Part shown: positions 1 to 6,476 of the stretch, in pieces
How positions within the stretch are numbered: position 1 is the stretch's first letter
Layout: each line of letters opens with the position of its first letter
From: Streptosporangiaceae bacterium
GTDB lineage: Bacteria > Actinomycetota > Actinomycetes > Streptosporangiales > Streptosporangiaceae
NCBI GenBank assembly: GCA_030045215.1
Contig: JASIBJ010000554.1
Coordinates: 1 to 7,488, forward strand
Direction: 5' to 3'
DNA length: 7,488 nt
Position numbers and translations under genes: made by a program
Notes under the pieces: model-generated
Databases searched by the model: none
Told to the model about the DNA's origin: nothing
Seen by the model: only the letters and a program-made list of their open reading frames with translations

Positions 1-534
1 TTCCTGGTCGTTGCCGTCCTGGTCGCCCTGGTGCACAAGCCGTCCAAGGCCGAGCAGGCCACTGACCTACGCGGCTTCCTCAGCTACGTGACCAGCGACA
101 TTGAGTCCTGCGCCGGCGGGGTCGGCGAGTCGCTGGAGGCGCTGCACGAGGTACAGGCGGGGCAGAACTCCGCAGCAGACGTCAGCGACGGCATCAGCGT
201 CGCCCAGCAAGGCGCGCAGAACTGCGGACCCGCCACCAACGAGTCGATCGACGACCTGGAGAACTACCAGGTAGAGCAGTCGCTGGACAGCTACAACCTG
301 GCCGGCGTGGTGACCGGCCTCATCAACTGGGCCGCCCCCGACGCCCAGCGCGTCCAGACCGACGTCGCGAACGTGCTGTCGGCTAGGACCGCGGTGGCGC
401 GTAGCCAGGCGGAGGCCCGGCTCAATGCCGACTTGGTCGCCCTCAACAAGCAGAGATCACAGATCGACACCGTGATCAATGCGGCACGCAAGGCGCTGGG
501 AGTGACCCAGCCTGGGCCCGCACTGCCGGGCTGA
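1..534 (+). CDS. Membrane-anchored protein of unknown function (5' end missing)
   Basis: The reading frame is open from the first base to a TGA at 532-534, so the start lies upstream; a GTG at 31 is only an internal codon candidate. The 177 visible residues begin with a hydrophobic stretch (visible residues 1-11, FLVVAVLVALV) followed by charged HKPSK, which looks like the end of a transmembrane helix. The rest is a mostly helical soluble domain with two cysteines (visible residues 37 and 75) that could form a disulfide if the domain is outside the cell. It also has an Ala/Gln/Arg-rich stretch near residues 130-165 that could form a helix or short coiled coil. I do not recognise a family. The next gene starts 38 nt downstream on the same strand, so co-transcription is possible but not shown. 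Confidence 0.7.
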   Translation, partial: FLVVAVLVALVHKPSKAEQATDLRGFLSYVTSDIESCAGGVGESLEALHEVQAGQNSAADVSDGISVAQQGAQNCGPATNESIDDLENYQVEQSLDSYNLAGVVTGLINWAAPDAQRVQTDVANVLSARTAVARSQAEARLNADLVALNKQRSQIDTVINAARKALGVTQPGPALPG

Positions 535-572
535 CGCATCCGCGCCAGGATTGCTAGGAGATCTTAAGCACG

Positions 573-2435
573 ATGTCGGGGATGAACTCCGGTCTCAGCG
601 ACACCAACTCAGTGCTGATCGCGGCCTTCCGCTCCGCCCTGCTGCACCAGGGAATCGTCGTGCTCGCCGTTCTCGCCCTCCTCGCGCTGGCCTGGATCGG
701 CGTCCGGGAGTGGATCCCGGCCGCGAAGGCCGCGGTGGGCGGCCGGGCAGCAGCGCCTCCGGAGGCGCCCGGCCGGCGGCTGCTCCGCATCGGCTTCGGC
801 CTGGTATGGATCCTCGATGGCATCCTGCAGGCGCAGCCCGCGATGGCGGAAGGGATGCCGTCCCAGGTCATGCAGCCCGCCGCCGTCGGCTCGCCCGGCT
901 GGGTGCAGCACCTGGTCAACTGGGCTGGCACCGGCTGGTCCTATCACCCGATCCAGGCCGGCGCGGCCGCCGTCTGGATCCAGCTGGGAATCGGCGCGTG
1001 GCTGATAGCGGCGCCGGCTGGCCGGCCTGCCCGGCTGGCTGGCCTGGCCAGTACGGCGTGGGGCCTCGTCGTCTGGGTTTTCGGCGAGGCGCTCGGCGGT
1101 ATCTTCGCGCCCGGCCTCAGCTTCCTGTTCGGCGCTCCAGGGGCGGTCCTGTTCTACTGCGTGGCCGGCCTGCTCATCGCGATGCCGGACCGGAGCTGGC
1201 AGTCGCCGCGCCTCGGTCGGCAGATGCTGGCCGGGCTCGGGGCGTTCTTCCTGGCGATGGCGGTACTGCAGGCATGGCCGGGCAATGGATTCTGGACGGG
1301 CAGCTCGCACGGCCGGCTGGGCACGCTGGCCAGCATGGTTCAGTCGATGGCCGCGACGCCGCAGCCCCGCTTCCTGGCCGGGTGGCTGACTGCGTTCCAG
1401 TCGTTCGCCACAGCCAACGGCTTCGCGGTCAACCTGTTCGTGGTCATCGTGCTGGCCCTGATCGGCGCCGGATTGCTTACCGGGCGGCCGCGGCTGATCC
1501 GCCCGGCGCTCGCGCTGATGGCGGTCGTCTGCCTCGCCACCTGGCTGCTGGTCCAGGACCTCGGGTTCCTCGGCGGAGTGGGCACCGACCCGAACAGCAT
1601 GATCCCGATCCTGCTGCTCGCCGCGGCCGGCTACGTGGCGCTGGAGCAGCCGGCGGTGGCACCGGCCGCTGAACCGGTCCAGTCCCTGGCTGCGGCCGAC
1701 GCGGCCCCGGCCTTCGAGGCGGCTCGGCTCAGCCGCGCACGCACCACCCTCGCTGGCGCGGCCCGCGCCTTCGGGGCGGTCAGGGTCCGGGCGGTCGTGG
1801 CCATCTGGGCAGCCGTCGTCGTAGTCATCGGCGCCGGCCCGATGATGATGGCGCAGGCCAGTTCGACCGCCGACCCGATCATCGCGCAGGCGATCGACGG
1901 GAACGCGGCCCCGCTGAACTACGTCGCCCCGGGGTTCACACTGACCGATCAGAACGGCCACCAGGTCAGCCTGGCCAGCCTCCACGGCAAGACAGTGCTG
2001 CTGACCTTCCTTGACCCGGTGTGCACCTCGGACTGCCCGGTGATAGCCCAGGAGTTCCGCCAGGCTGACCACCTGCTCGGTGCCACCTCGGCGCATGTGG
2101 AACTCGTCGCGATCGTGGCGAACCCGATCTACCGCAGCGTCGCCTACACCAGGGCGTTCGACAGCCAGGAGGGACTGGCGGGCCTGCCGAACTGGCTGTA
2201 CCTCACCGGATCACTCCCCCAGCTGCAGCAGGTCTGGAGTAACTACGCGATCGCCGCGCAGATCCTGCCCGCCGGCGGAATGATCGCGCACAGCGATGTC
2301 GCGTACGTGATCGACGCCAACGGGCACACCAGGACAGAGCTGGACTTCGACCCGGGGCCGGGCACGTCAAGCTCGGTGTCCTCGTTCGCGGTGGAGCTCA
2401 GCGACGCCGCGCAGAGCGTGATGCGATCGGCATGA
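573..2435 (+). CDS. Polytopic membrane protein fused to a C-terminal SCO1/SenC copper-chaperone domain
   Basis: This 620-residue protein has about ten predicted membrane spans (near residues 23-44, 70-88, 128-147, 154-172, 184-204, 217-236, 283-303, 309-328, 342-358, 405-425) and then an extracytoplasmic thioredoxin-like domain (about 446-610). That domain shows SCO family hallmarks: APGFTLTDQNG at its start, the CxxxCP copper/thiol motif (C484, C488, P489) and the conserved downstream histidine H573 in AHSDVAYVID. SCO proteins deliver copper to, or reduce, the CuA site of cytochrome c oxidase. Arg/Lys-rich loops (45-69, 148-156, 205-216, 304-310, 383-406) fit the positive-inside rule and put the SCO domain outside. 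Usual SCO proteins are about 200 residues with one anchor, so the front half is an extra; it is an internal duplication resembling DoxX-like membrane proteins only loosely. The start is ATG 573, with AGGAG at 556-560. The stop overlaps the next gene by 4 bp (ATGA). The SCO call is strong; the role of the membrane half is unknown. Confidence 0.9.
   Translation: MSGMNSGLSDTNSVLIAAFRSALLHQGIVVLAVLALLALAWIGVREWIPAAKAAVGGRAAAPPEAPGRRLLRIGFGLVWILDGILQAQPAMAEGMPSQVMQPAAVGSPGWVQHLVNWAGTGWSYHPIQAGAAAVWIQLGIGAWLIAAPAGRPARLAGLASTAWGLVVWVFGEALGGIFAPGLSFLFGAPGAVLFYCVAGLLIAMPDRSWQSPRLGRQMLAGLGAFFLAMAVLQAWPGNGFWTGSSHGRLGTLASMVQSMAATPQPRFLAGWLTAFQSFATANGFAVNLFVVIVLALIGAGLLTGRPRLIRPALALMAVVCLATWLLVQDLGFLGGVGTDPNSMIPILLLAAAGYVALEQPAVAPAAEPVQSLAAADAAPAFEAARLSRARTTLAGAARAFGAVRVRAVVAIWAAVVVVIGAGPMMMAQASSTADPIIAQAIDGNAAPLNYVAPGFTLTDQNGHQVSLASLHGKTVLLTFLDPVCTSDCPVIAQEFRQADHLLGATSAHVELVAIVANPIYRSVAYTRAFDSQEGLAGLPNWLYLTGSLPQLQQVWSNYAIAAQILPAGGMIAHSDVAYVIDANGHTRTELDFDPGPGTSSSVSSFAVELSDAAQSVMRSA
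780..1646 (+). repeat. Protein-level tandem duplication of a four-helix membrane unit within the SCO fusion
   Basis: Two consecutive units (residues about 70-204 and 217-358 of the SCO fusion) share a layout. Each has a first helix ending in LQAxP (L85-P89 and L232-P236), a long outer loop, a second helix, and a short Arg/Pro loop (APAGRPARL and TGRPRLIRP). A third helix follows that ends near a GG pair (175-176 and 334-335), then a fourth helix. The similarity is visible in residues and topology but diverged, so this is an ancient duplication rather than a DNA repeat. Both units have the same orientation in the membrane. Confidence 0.6.
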
Positions 2436-3616
2436 GGATGAACCGCACAACAGTCAAGGCCACCGCTGCGAGCCGGATCGTCGGCGCCGCCGCGCTCATC
2501 GCCGGCGCCATGCTCGCGGCCGGATGTGGCGGCACGACCGCGAGCCCTGGCGGTGGCGCCGCGCCGACCGTCAGCGTCCCGCTCGCCACCTCCGAGGGCG
2601 GAACCGGCCTCCCCAGCTGGGCGGTCGTCGAGATGGGCGGCTCGAGCGCGACGTACAACAACTTCTGGGAGCTGTTCGTGCGCCCGGCCGGGTCGGCGCA
2701 GTGGAAGCTCGCCACTCCGCTCGGCGTGGCCAGCAACGGCGGACTGGCCATCGCCAGCACTGGCCCCGGGCTGGTGGCGGGATTTCAGCCGAGCCAGGAC
2801 CTGACGTTCTCGCCGCTGGCGACCGCCCCGAGTTCGGCCGCGGCCTGGTCCCAAGCCAACGCCCCGGTATCTCCGGGTCTGGCCAGCGTGCCTGACGCGC
2901 TGGCCGCCGGCCCCGCCGGCCAGGTTCTCGCGCTCACCCACACGGGCGAGGTGCTCCTCGGCGCCCACGAGGGCACCGCCTGGACGCGGCTGGCCACGCT
3001 GCGGTCGATCGCCAGCAGCGCCGCCGGGCGGTCCTGCGGGCTGACCGCGCTCACCGCGGTCGGCTTTACCCCGTCCGGTGCCCCGCTGGCCGGGGGCGCG
3101 TGCGCGCGCCCGGGATCATCCGGCATCTTCCTGCTCCAGCAGGGCCCGCCCGCGGCGGTCGGGCTGCCACTGTCGGGCGGCCCGGTCACCGTGCTGGGAC
3201 TCGCCCGTGAGGCCGCGGGCCGCACGATGGCCCTGCTCGAGCACGGGAGCGGCCGCGCCGCCACGATCGTGGCCGCCTGGCTCGCGACGACCGCGCCCGC
3301 CTTCGGGACAGTGTCGGCGGCGGCGCCGACTGGCGGCGGAGCGCCCCGTTCGCTGGCAATGTGGTCGAACGGAAGTGCCGGGCTCGTGCTGGGCGACGGC
3401 CGCGCGGAGGCCATTGCCGGGCCGGGAGCGAGCTGGCGCGTCCTGCCGACGCTGCCGGGGAAGGCCGCGACGCTCGCGCTTGGCCCGGCCGGCCAGCTGG
3501 AGGCCCTCGTCGCCCAGGGCGACAGCCTGAGCGTCTGGCAGCTGCCGGCCGCCGGAACCGCGTGGGGCCAGGTGCAGCACATCAACGTCAACGTCCCTTA
3601 CGGGTCGTCCGACTGA
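2432..3616 (+). CDS. Secreted lipoprotein with propeller-like repeats, in a copper/oxidase assembly operon
   Basis: This is a 394-residue protein starting at ATG 2432, inside the stop of the SCO fusion (ATGA overlap, implying translational coupling). It has a lipoprotein signal peptide: basic N-terminus, hydrophobic core at about 16-30, and lipobox LAAGC with C32 as the lipidated residue, followed by a Gly/Ser/Thr/Pro-rich linker. The mature part repeats a short pattern of a small-residue turn, then Ala-x-Trp-x-x-Leu: around W91, W139, W184, W335 and W378. It alternates with segments of the type Ala-x-GPAGQ-x-x-AL (157-168, 347-359; weaker at 209-221 and 256-269). This suggests a beta-propeller of the BNR/sortilin type, though no catalytic Asp-box is clear. 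C202 and C224 may form a disulfide. There are few His and Met residues, so it is not an obvious copper carrier. No named family is recognised; a role in oxidase assembly is inferred only from its neighbours. Confidence 0.85.
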   Translation: MRMNRTTVKATAASRIVGAAALIAGAMLAAGCGGTTASPGGGAAPTVSVPLATSEGGTGLPSWAVVEMGGSSATYNNFWELFVRPAGSAQWKLATPLGVASNGGLAIASTGPGLVAGFQPSQDLTFSPLATAPSSAAAWSQANAPVSPGLASVPDALAAGPAGQVLALTHTGEVLLGAHEGTAWTRLATLRSIASSAAGRSCGLTALTAVGFTPSGAPLAGGACARPGSSGIFLLQQGPPAAVGLPLSGGPVTVLGLAREAAGRTMALLEHGSGRAATIVAAWLATTAPAFGTVSAAAPTGGGAPRSLAMWSNGSAGLVLGDGRAEAIAGPGASWRVLPTLPGKAATLALGPAGQLEALVAQGDSLSVWQLPAAGTAWGQVQHINVNVPYGSSD

Positions 3617-3626
3617 GCGGAGCGCC

Positions 3627-4580
3627 ATGCACTACCTAACCCAGCACTGGTCCTTCGACCCGTTCCTGATCGTCGTCATCGTGCTAGTGATCTGGCACGA
3701 GATCGGTCTGGCCAAGCTGGCCCGGTCCAGGCCGGAGCGGACCAGGCAGATGCGGCTGCGGTCCCTGCGGTTTTACGCCGGGCTCGGCGTCCTGCTGCTG
3801 GCCGTGGAGTCGCCGATCCAGTACTGGTCCTACGACTACTTCTTCGTGCACATGATCCAGCACCTGCTGCTGATGTTCGCGGCGCCGATCCTGGTCGTGG
3901 CGGGCGCACCGTGGCAGCCGCTGCTGGACGCGCTGCCGGGACACGCCGGGCGGGGCGAGGCGGCGGCAGACGTCCTGGCCGCCCTGACCCGACCGCTGCG
4001 CGCGATAGTCGGCTGGCTCCTGCGGCCTTGGGTCAGCATCGTGACCTTCAACCTGGTGATGCTGTTCTGGCACGTCCCGGCCATACTTGACCTGGCCGAG
4101 CGCAATCGGACGGCCAACATCTGGCTGATGCACTCCAGCTTCTTCCTGGCCGGAGTCTTGTTCTGGCTCCAGTTCATCGGGTCGCCGCCGTTCCGGCGCC
4201 AGATGAAGCTGACGTCACAGGCCATCGCGCTCGTCGGGACCAACGTCAGCATGTGGCTGCTGGCCATGGCGCTGGGCATCCTGACCAGCGGCTCCTGGTA
4301 TTCGGTCTATAACCACATCCCCGGCGTCGCGCTGCCGCCGTTCGCCGACCAGCAGATAGGCGCCGGCATCCTGTGGATATGCGGTGACTTCTGGGCGGTC
4401 CCGACCCTCATCTACGTCATGCGGCGGCTCATCGCCGAGGACGGCGGCGTCGGCGCGGCGGTCGACAAGATCCTCGGCCGGGGCTCGAGCCGGTATCAGT
4501 GGGCGAGCCGCCCGGTACCCCCAGCACAACCGGCGAAAGCGGCAAATCACGCGCCTGGGTCGACCGATAGCCCGGCATAG
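3627..4580 (+). CDS. ctaG: Cytochrome c oxidase assembly protein, caa3-type CtaG
   Basis: This 317-residue polytopic membrane protein matches the Caa3_CtaG family, which is needed for copper insertion (CuB) and maturation of haem-copper oxidases at the cytoplasmic membrane. Visible family features are HMIQHLLL with H75 and H79 in a span followed by APILVVAGAP, then FWHVP (147-151) with H149, H169 at the start of a later helix, and the DQQIGAGILW block (241-250) near the end. About seven hydrophobic spans can be traced. The C-terminal tail after about 290 is polar, Pro/Ala-rich and probably cytoplasmic or disordered. ATG 3627 lies 10 nt after the lipoprotein stop, with a GCGGAG-type ribosome site at 3617-3622, consistent with one operon with the SCO fusion and lipoprotein. 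It is unrelated to the Cox11-type proteins also called CtaG. No oxidase subunit genes are in the window. Confidence 0.92.
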   Translation: MHYLTQHWSFDPFLIVVIVLVIWHEIGLAKLARSRPERTRQMRLRSLRFYAGLGVLLLAVESPIQYWSYDYFFVHMIQHLLLMFAAPILVVAGAPWQPLLDALPGHAGRGEAAADVLAALTRPLRAIVGWLLRPWVSIVTFNLVMLFWHVPAILDLAERNRTANIWLMHSSFFLAGVLFWLQFIGSPPFRRQMKLTSQAIALVGTNVSMWLLAMALGILTSGSWYSVYNHIPGVALPPFADQQIGAGILWICGDFWAVPTLIYVMRRLIAEDGGVGAAVDKILGRGSSRYQWASRPVPPAQPAKAANHAPGSTDSPA

Positions 4581-4607
4581 CCGGCTGCAACCCTCGTCGG
4601 GGAATGC

Positions 4608-4634
4608 TGTCGATATCGGCGGGGCCCATTCGTG
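4608..4634 (+). promoter_or_regulatory. Putative ECF42-type promoter (TGTCGA - 17 nt - CGTG)
   Basis: TGTCGA at 4608-4613 is followed after 17 nt by CGTG at 4631-4634. As I recall the published ECF42 consensus, the -35 is TGTCGA and the -10 is CGA/TC, so the -35 is exact and the -10 matches its first three bases. The site lies in the gap after ctaG, 57 nt before the start of the DGPF gene. That gene and the ECF sigma factor behind it are the expected targets, which implies positive autoregulation. The promoter assignment is inferred from the motif and its position. Confidence 0.65.
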
Positions 4635-4677
4635 TAGAGGGTGAAAGGCTGACCGCCGGTTGGCCGCAGCCGCTACC

Positions 4678-4683
4678 GAGGAG
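4678..4683 (+). promoter_or_regulatory. Ribosome binding site that decides the start of the DGPF gene
   Basis: GAGGAG sits 7 nt before ATG 4691, an ideal Shine-Dalgarno spacing. The longer in-frame ATG at 4604 lies upstream of and through the predicted promoter and has no comparable site, so 4691 is the start used here. Confidence 0.8.
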
Positions 4684-4690
4684 CACTCCG

Positions 4691-5047
4691 ATGCAGCACT
4701 ACCTCATCAGCATCTACCAGCCCGACACCGATCCGCCGCCGCCCGAGATCCTGGAGCCGATCATGACTCGGGTCGGAGAGTGGCGGGAGCGGCTGAAGGC
4801 GGCAGGCGGGTGGGTATTCACGGCCGGGCTGCTGCCGCCGAGCACCGCCACGGTCGTGCGTGTCACCGGCGGCGAGGAGTTCGTCATCGACGGGCCGTTC
4901 GCCGAGGGCAAGGAGCACCTCGGCGGCTTCACCGTGATCATCGCCGCCGATCTTGATGCCGCCCTCGACTGGGCCAGGCAGCTCGCCGAGATAACGACCC
5001 TTCCGATCGAGGTGCGGCCCATCGCGCAGGCTGACGGATCCGGCTGA
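4691..5047 (+). CDS. DGPF/YCII-related domain protein
   Basis: This is a 118-residue soluble protein of the YCII-related (DGPF) family: MQHYLISIYQP beta-strand start, a helix with MTRVGEWRERLKAAGGW, then FVIDGPFAEGKEHLGGF holding the DGPF signature at 67-70, and a final helix-strand pair. The length is typical of the family. DGPF proteins are small ferredoxin-like alpha/beta barrels often encoded beside ECF42 sigma factors; their biochemical role is unsettled and they are not known anti-sigma factors. The sigma gene follows 10 nt downstream, so the two form a two-gene unit behind the ECF42-like promoter. The open frame extends to an ATG at 4604, but the extra 29 residues (with GWPQPLPRSTP) do not look like family sequence and are rejected. 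Confidence 0.92.
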   Translation: MQHYLISIYQPDTDPPPPEILEPIMTRVGEWRERLKAAGGWVFTAGLLPPSTATVVRVTGGEEFVIDGPFAEGKEHLGGFTVIIAADLDAALDWARQLAEITTLPIEVRPIAQADGSG

Positions 5048-5057
5048 GCGACACGCC

Positions 5058-6305
5058 GTGCCCGGTGCCCCCGGCTCAGCCGAGCCCGATCAGTTCGTGG
5101 CCGAGATCACGCGCGTGTTCAGGGCCGAGTACGGCCGGGCCGTCGCGATCCTGATCCGTGCCTTCGGCAACATTGATATCGCTGAGGACGCGGTTCAGGA
5201 CGCGTTCGCTGCCGCGATGACCCGCTGGTCTGCTGCGGGCCCGCCGCCAAGCCCGGCGGGCTGGATCATCACGACCGCCAGGAACCGGGCCCTCGACCGG
5301 CTGCGCCGGGAGGCATCCCGCCAGGATCGGCACGCGCAGGCCGCGCTACTGCATGCCGACGCCGAGCCCGCCGAGGAGGGCCCCGTGCACGATGACCGGC
5401 TGCGGCTGATCTTCACCTGCTGTCACCCCGCACTCGGTCCCGCCGCGCAGGTCGCGCTCACGCTCCGGCTGCTGGGCGGGCTGACCACCGCAGAGATCGC
5501 GCGTGCGTTCCTGGTGCCCGAGCCGACCATGGCCCAGCGGCTCGTGCGGGCCAAGGGAAAGATCTCCGGCGCCCGCATCCCGTACCGGGTCCCGGCCGAG
5601 GCCGACCTGCCGGCTCGCCTGAGGGCCGTACTGGCAGTCGTGTACCTGATCTTCAACGAGGGATACGTGGCCGGCTCGGGCGACGAGCTCATCAGAACCG
5701 ACCTGTGCGCCGAGGCCATCAGGCTGGGCCGGACGCTGGCTGACCTCATGCCAGACGAGCCCGAGGTCGCGGGGCTGCTCGCGCTGATGCTGCTGGTGCA
5801 GTCCCGCCGGGCGGCGCGGACGACCCCGGAGGGAGCGCTGGTGCTGCTGGCCGATCAGGACCGCTCGCGCTGGGATCGCGAACTCATCGGCGAAGGGCAG
5901 GCGCTGGTCCGGCGCTGCCTGAGCAGGAACCAGCCAGGCCCGTACCAGATTCAGGCGGCGGTCAACGCGGTCCACAGCGACGCGCGGGTCGCCCAGGATA
6001 CGGACTGGGGCCAGATACTGCAGCTATACGACCAGCTGCTGGCGCTGTCACCCAGCCCGGTCGTCGCGCTGCACCGGTCGGTCGCGCTGGCCGAAGTCAG
6101 CGGTCCCGCGGCCGGCCTGGCCGCGACCGACGGCCTGCCGCTGCAGTCGTACTACTTGTTCCACGCGGTCCGGGCCGACTTCCTGAGCCGGCTCGGCAGG
6201 CCGGCGCAGGCCGCCGCGGCCTACGAGTCAGCGATCGCCAGAACCGCCAATGCCGCCGAGCGCCAATTCCTGCGCGGCAGGCTTGCGTCCTTGACCGGGA
6301 ACTGA
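5058..6305 (+). CDS. ECF sigma factor, ECF42-like, with C-terminal helical/TPR-like extension
   Basis: This is a 415-residue RNA polymerase sigma factor. Region 2 (about 15-85) includes IAEDAVQDAFAAAMTRW and the promoter-melting/-10 recognition segment WIITTARNRALDRLRRE. Region 4 (about 112-172) includes LIFTCCHPALGPAAQVALTL and the helix-turn-helix GLTTAEIARAFLVPEPTMAQ, which reads the -35. Residues about 185-415 form a long helical extension (VVYLIFNEGY near 194-203; repeat-like helices toward the end), characteristic of ECF42, where the extension rather than a separate anti-sigma factor is thought to control activity. The adjacent DGPF gene and the TGTCGA promoter support this group. The start is GTG 5058, 10 nt after the DGPF stop; the ribosome site is weak, so translational coupling is plausible, and GTG 5097 is a less likely alternative. 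The input signal is unknown. Its last 78 bp overlap a minus-strand gene. Confidence 0.92.
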   Translation: MPGAPGSAEPDQFVAEITRVFRAEYGRAVAILIRAFGNIDIAEDAVQDAFAAAMTRWSAAGPPPSPAGWIITTARNRALDRLRREASRQDRHAQAALLHADAEPAEEGPVHDDRLRLIFTCCHPALGPAAQVALTLRLLGGLTTAEIARAFLVPEPTMAQRLVRAKGKISGARIPYRVPAEADLPARLRAVLAVVYLIFNEGYVAGSGDELIRTDLCAEAIRLGRTLADLMPDEPEVAGLLALMLLVQSRRAARTTPEGALVLLADQDRSRWDRELIGEGQALVRRCLSRNQPGPYQIQAAVNAVHSDARVAQDTDWGQILQLYDQLLALSPSPVVALHRSVALAEVSGPAAGLAATDGLPLQSYYLFHAVRADFLSRLGRPAQAAAAYESAIARTANAAERQFLRGRLASLTGN

Positions 6306-6476
6306 CCCCCAGCCGGCCTTCTGTCCCTTTTGGAAGCCGCCGAACAGCAGCGACAGCAGGAGCAGGATCGCGACGAACGCCAGCACCCAGAAGAGGCATC
6401 CGACCGGCCTGCTGAAGCGCCGCGGCCGGTCACGCCTGCGGGTCATCCGCCACCGATTGCTGGTGCTTCTGGCCAT
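6228..6476 (-). CDS. Small single-span membrane protein, antisense overlap with the sigma gene
   Basis: This 82-residue protein has a strongly basic N-terminus (MTRRRDRPRRFSRP, 11-24), one transmembrane helix (about 25-46, GCLFWVLAFVAILLLLSLLF) and a GGFQKGQKAG segment after it. The pattern looks like small actinobacterial membrane proteins found next to DUF4230 genes, though I know this only by impression. Start ATG at 6476 is supported by GGGAGG on the minus strand (plus-strand 6481-6486), 4 nt upstream. The internal ATG at 6446 has a weaker site. Residues 58-82 are encoded entirely opposite the final 78 bp of the ECF sigma gene and have low-complexity composition, so the tail may have arisen by loss of an earlier stop. 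The basic cytoplasmic end and positive-inside rule suggest N-in, C-out topology. The function is unknown. Confidence 0.68.
   Translation of the reverse strand: MARSTSNRWRMTRRRDRPRRFSRPVGCLFWVLAFVAILLLLSLLFGGFQKGQKAGWGSVPGQGRKPAAQELALGGIGGSGDR

Noticed and set aside
551..1672. Long plus-strand frame of 373 codons overlapping the SCO fusion
   Set aside because: It is extremely Arg/Gly/Pro/Ala-rich, the usual look of an out-of-frame shadow in GC-rich DNA, and lies wholly within a gene with clear domains.
609..2096. Minus-strand frame of 495 codons opposite the SCO fusion
   Set aside because: It is composed of Arg/Gly/Gln/Asp low-complexity sequence with no domain, and mirrors the third-position GC bias of the real gene.
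2243..2968. Minus-strand frame of 241 codons across the SCO/lipoprotein junction
   Set aside because: It is a low-complexity Arg/Gly/Ala shadow, opposite two coupled genes with clear signals.
2432..3616. Lipoprotein as a PCuAC-type copper chaperone
   Set aside because: The His/Met copper-binding motif of that family is absent and the repeat pattern is different.
4572..4584. Hairpin CCGGC-ATA-GCCGG at the ctaG stop as a terminator
   Set aside because: It has only a 5-bp stem with a 3-nt loop, overlaps the stop codon and lacks a U-tract; such stems are common by chance at this GC content.
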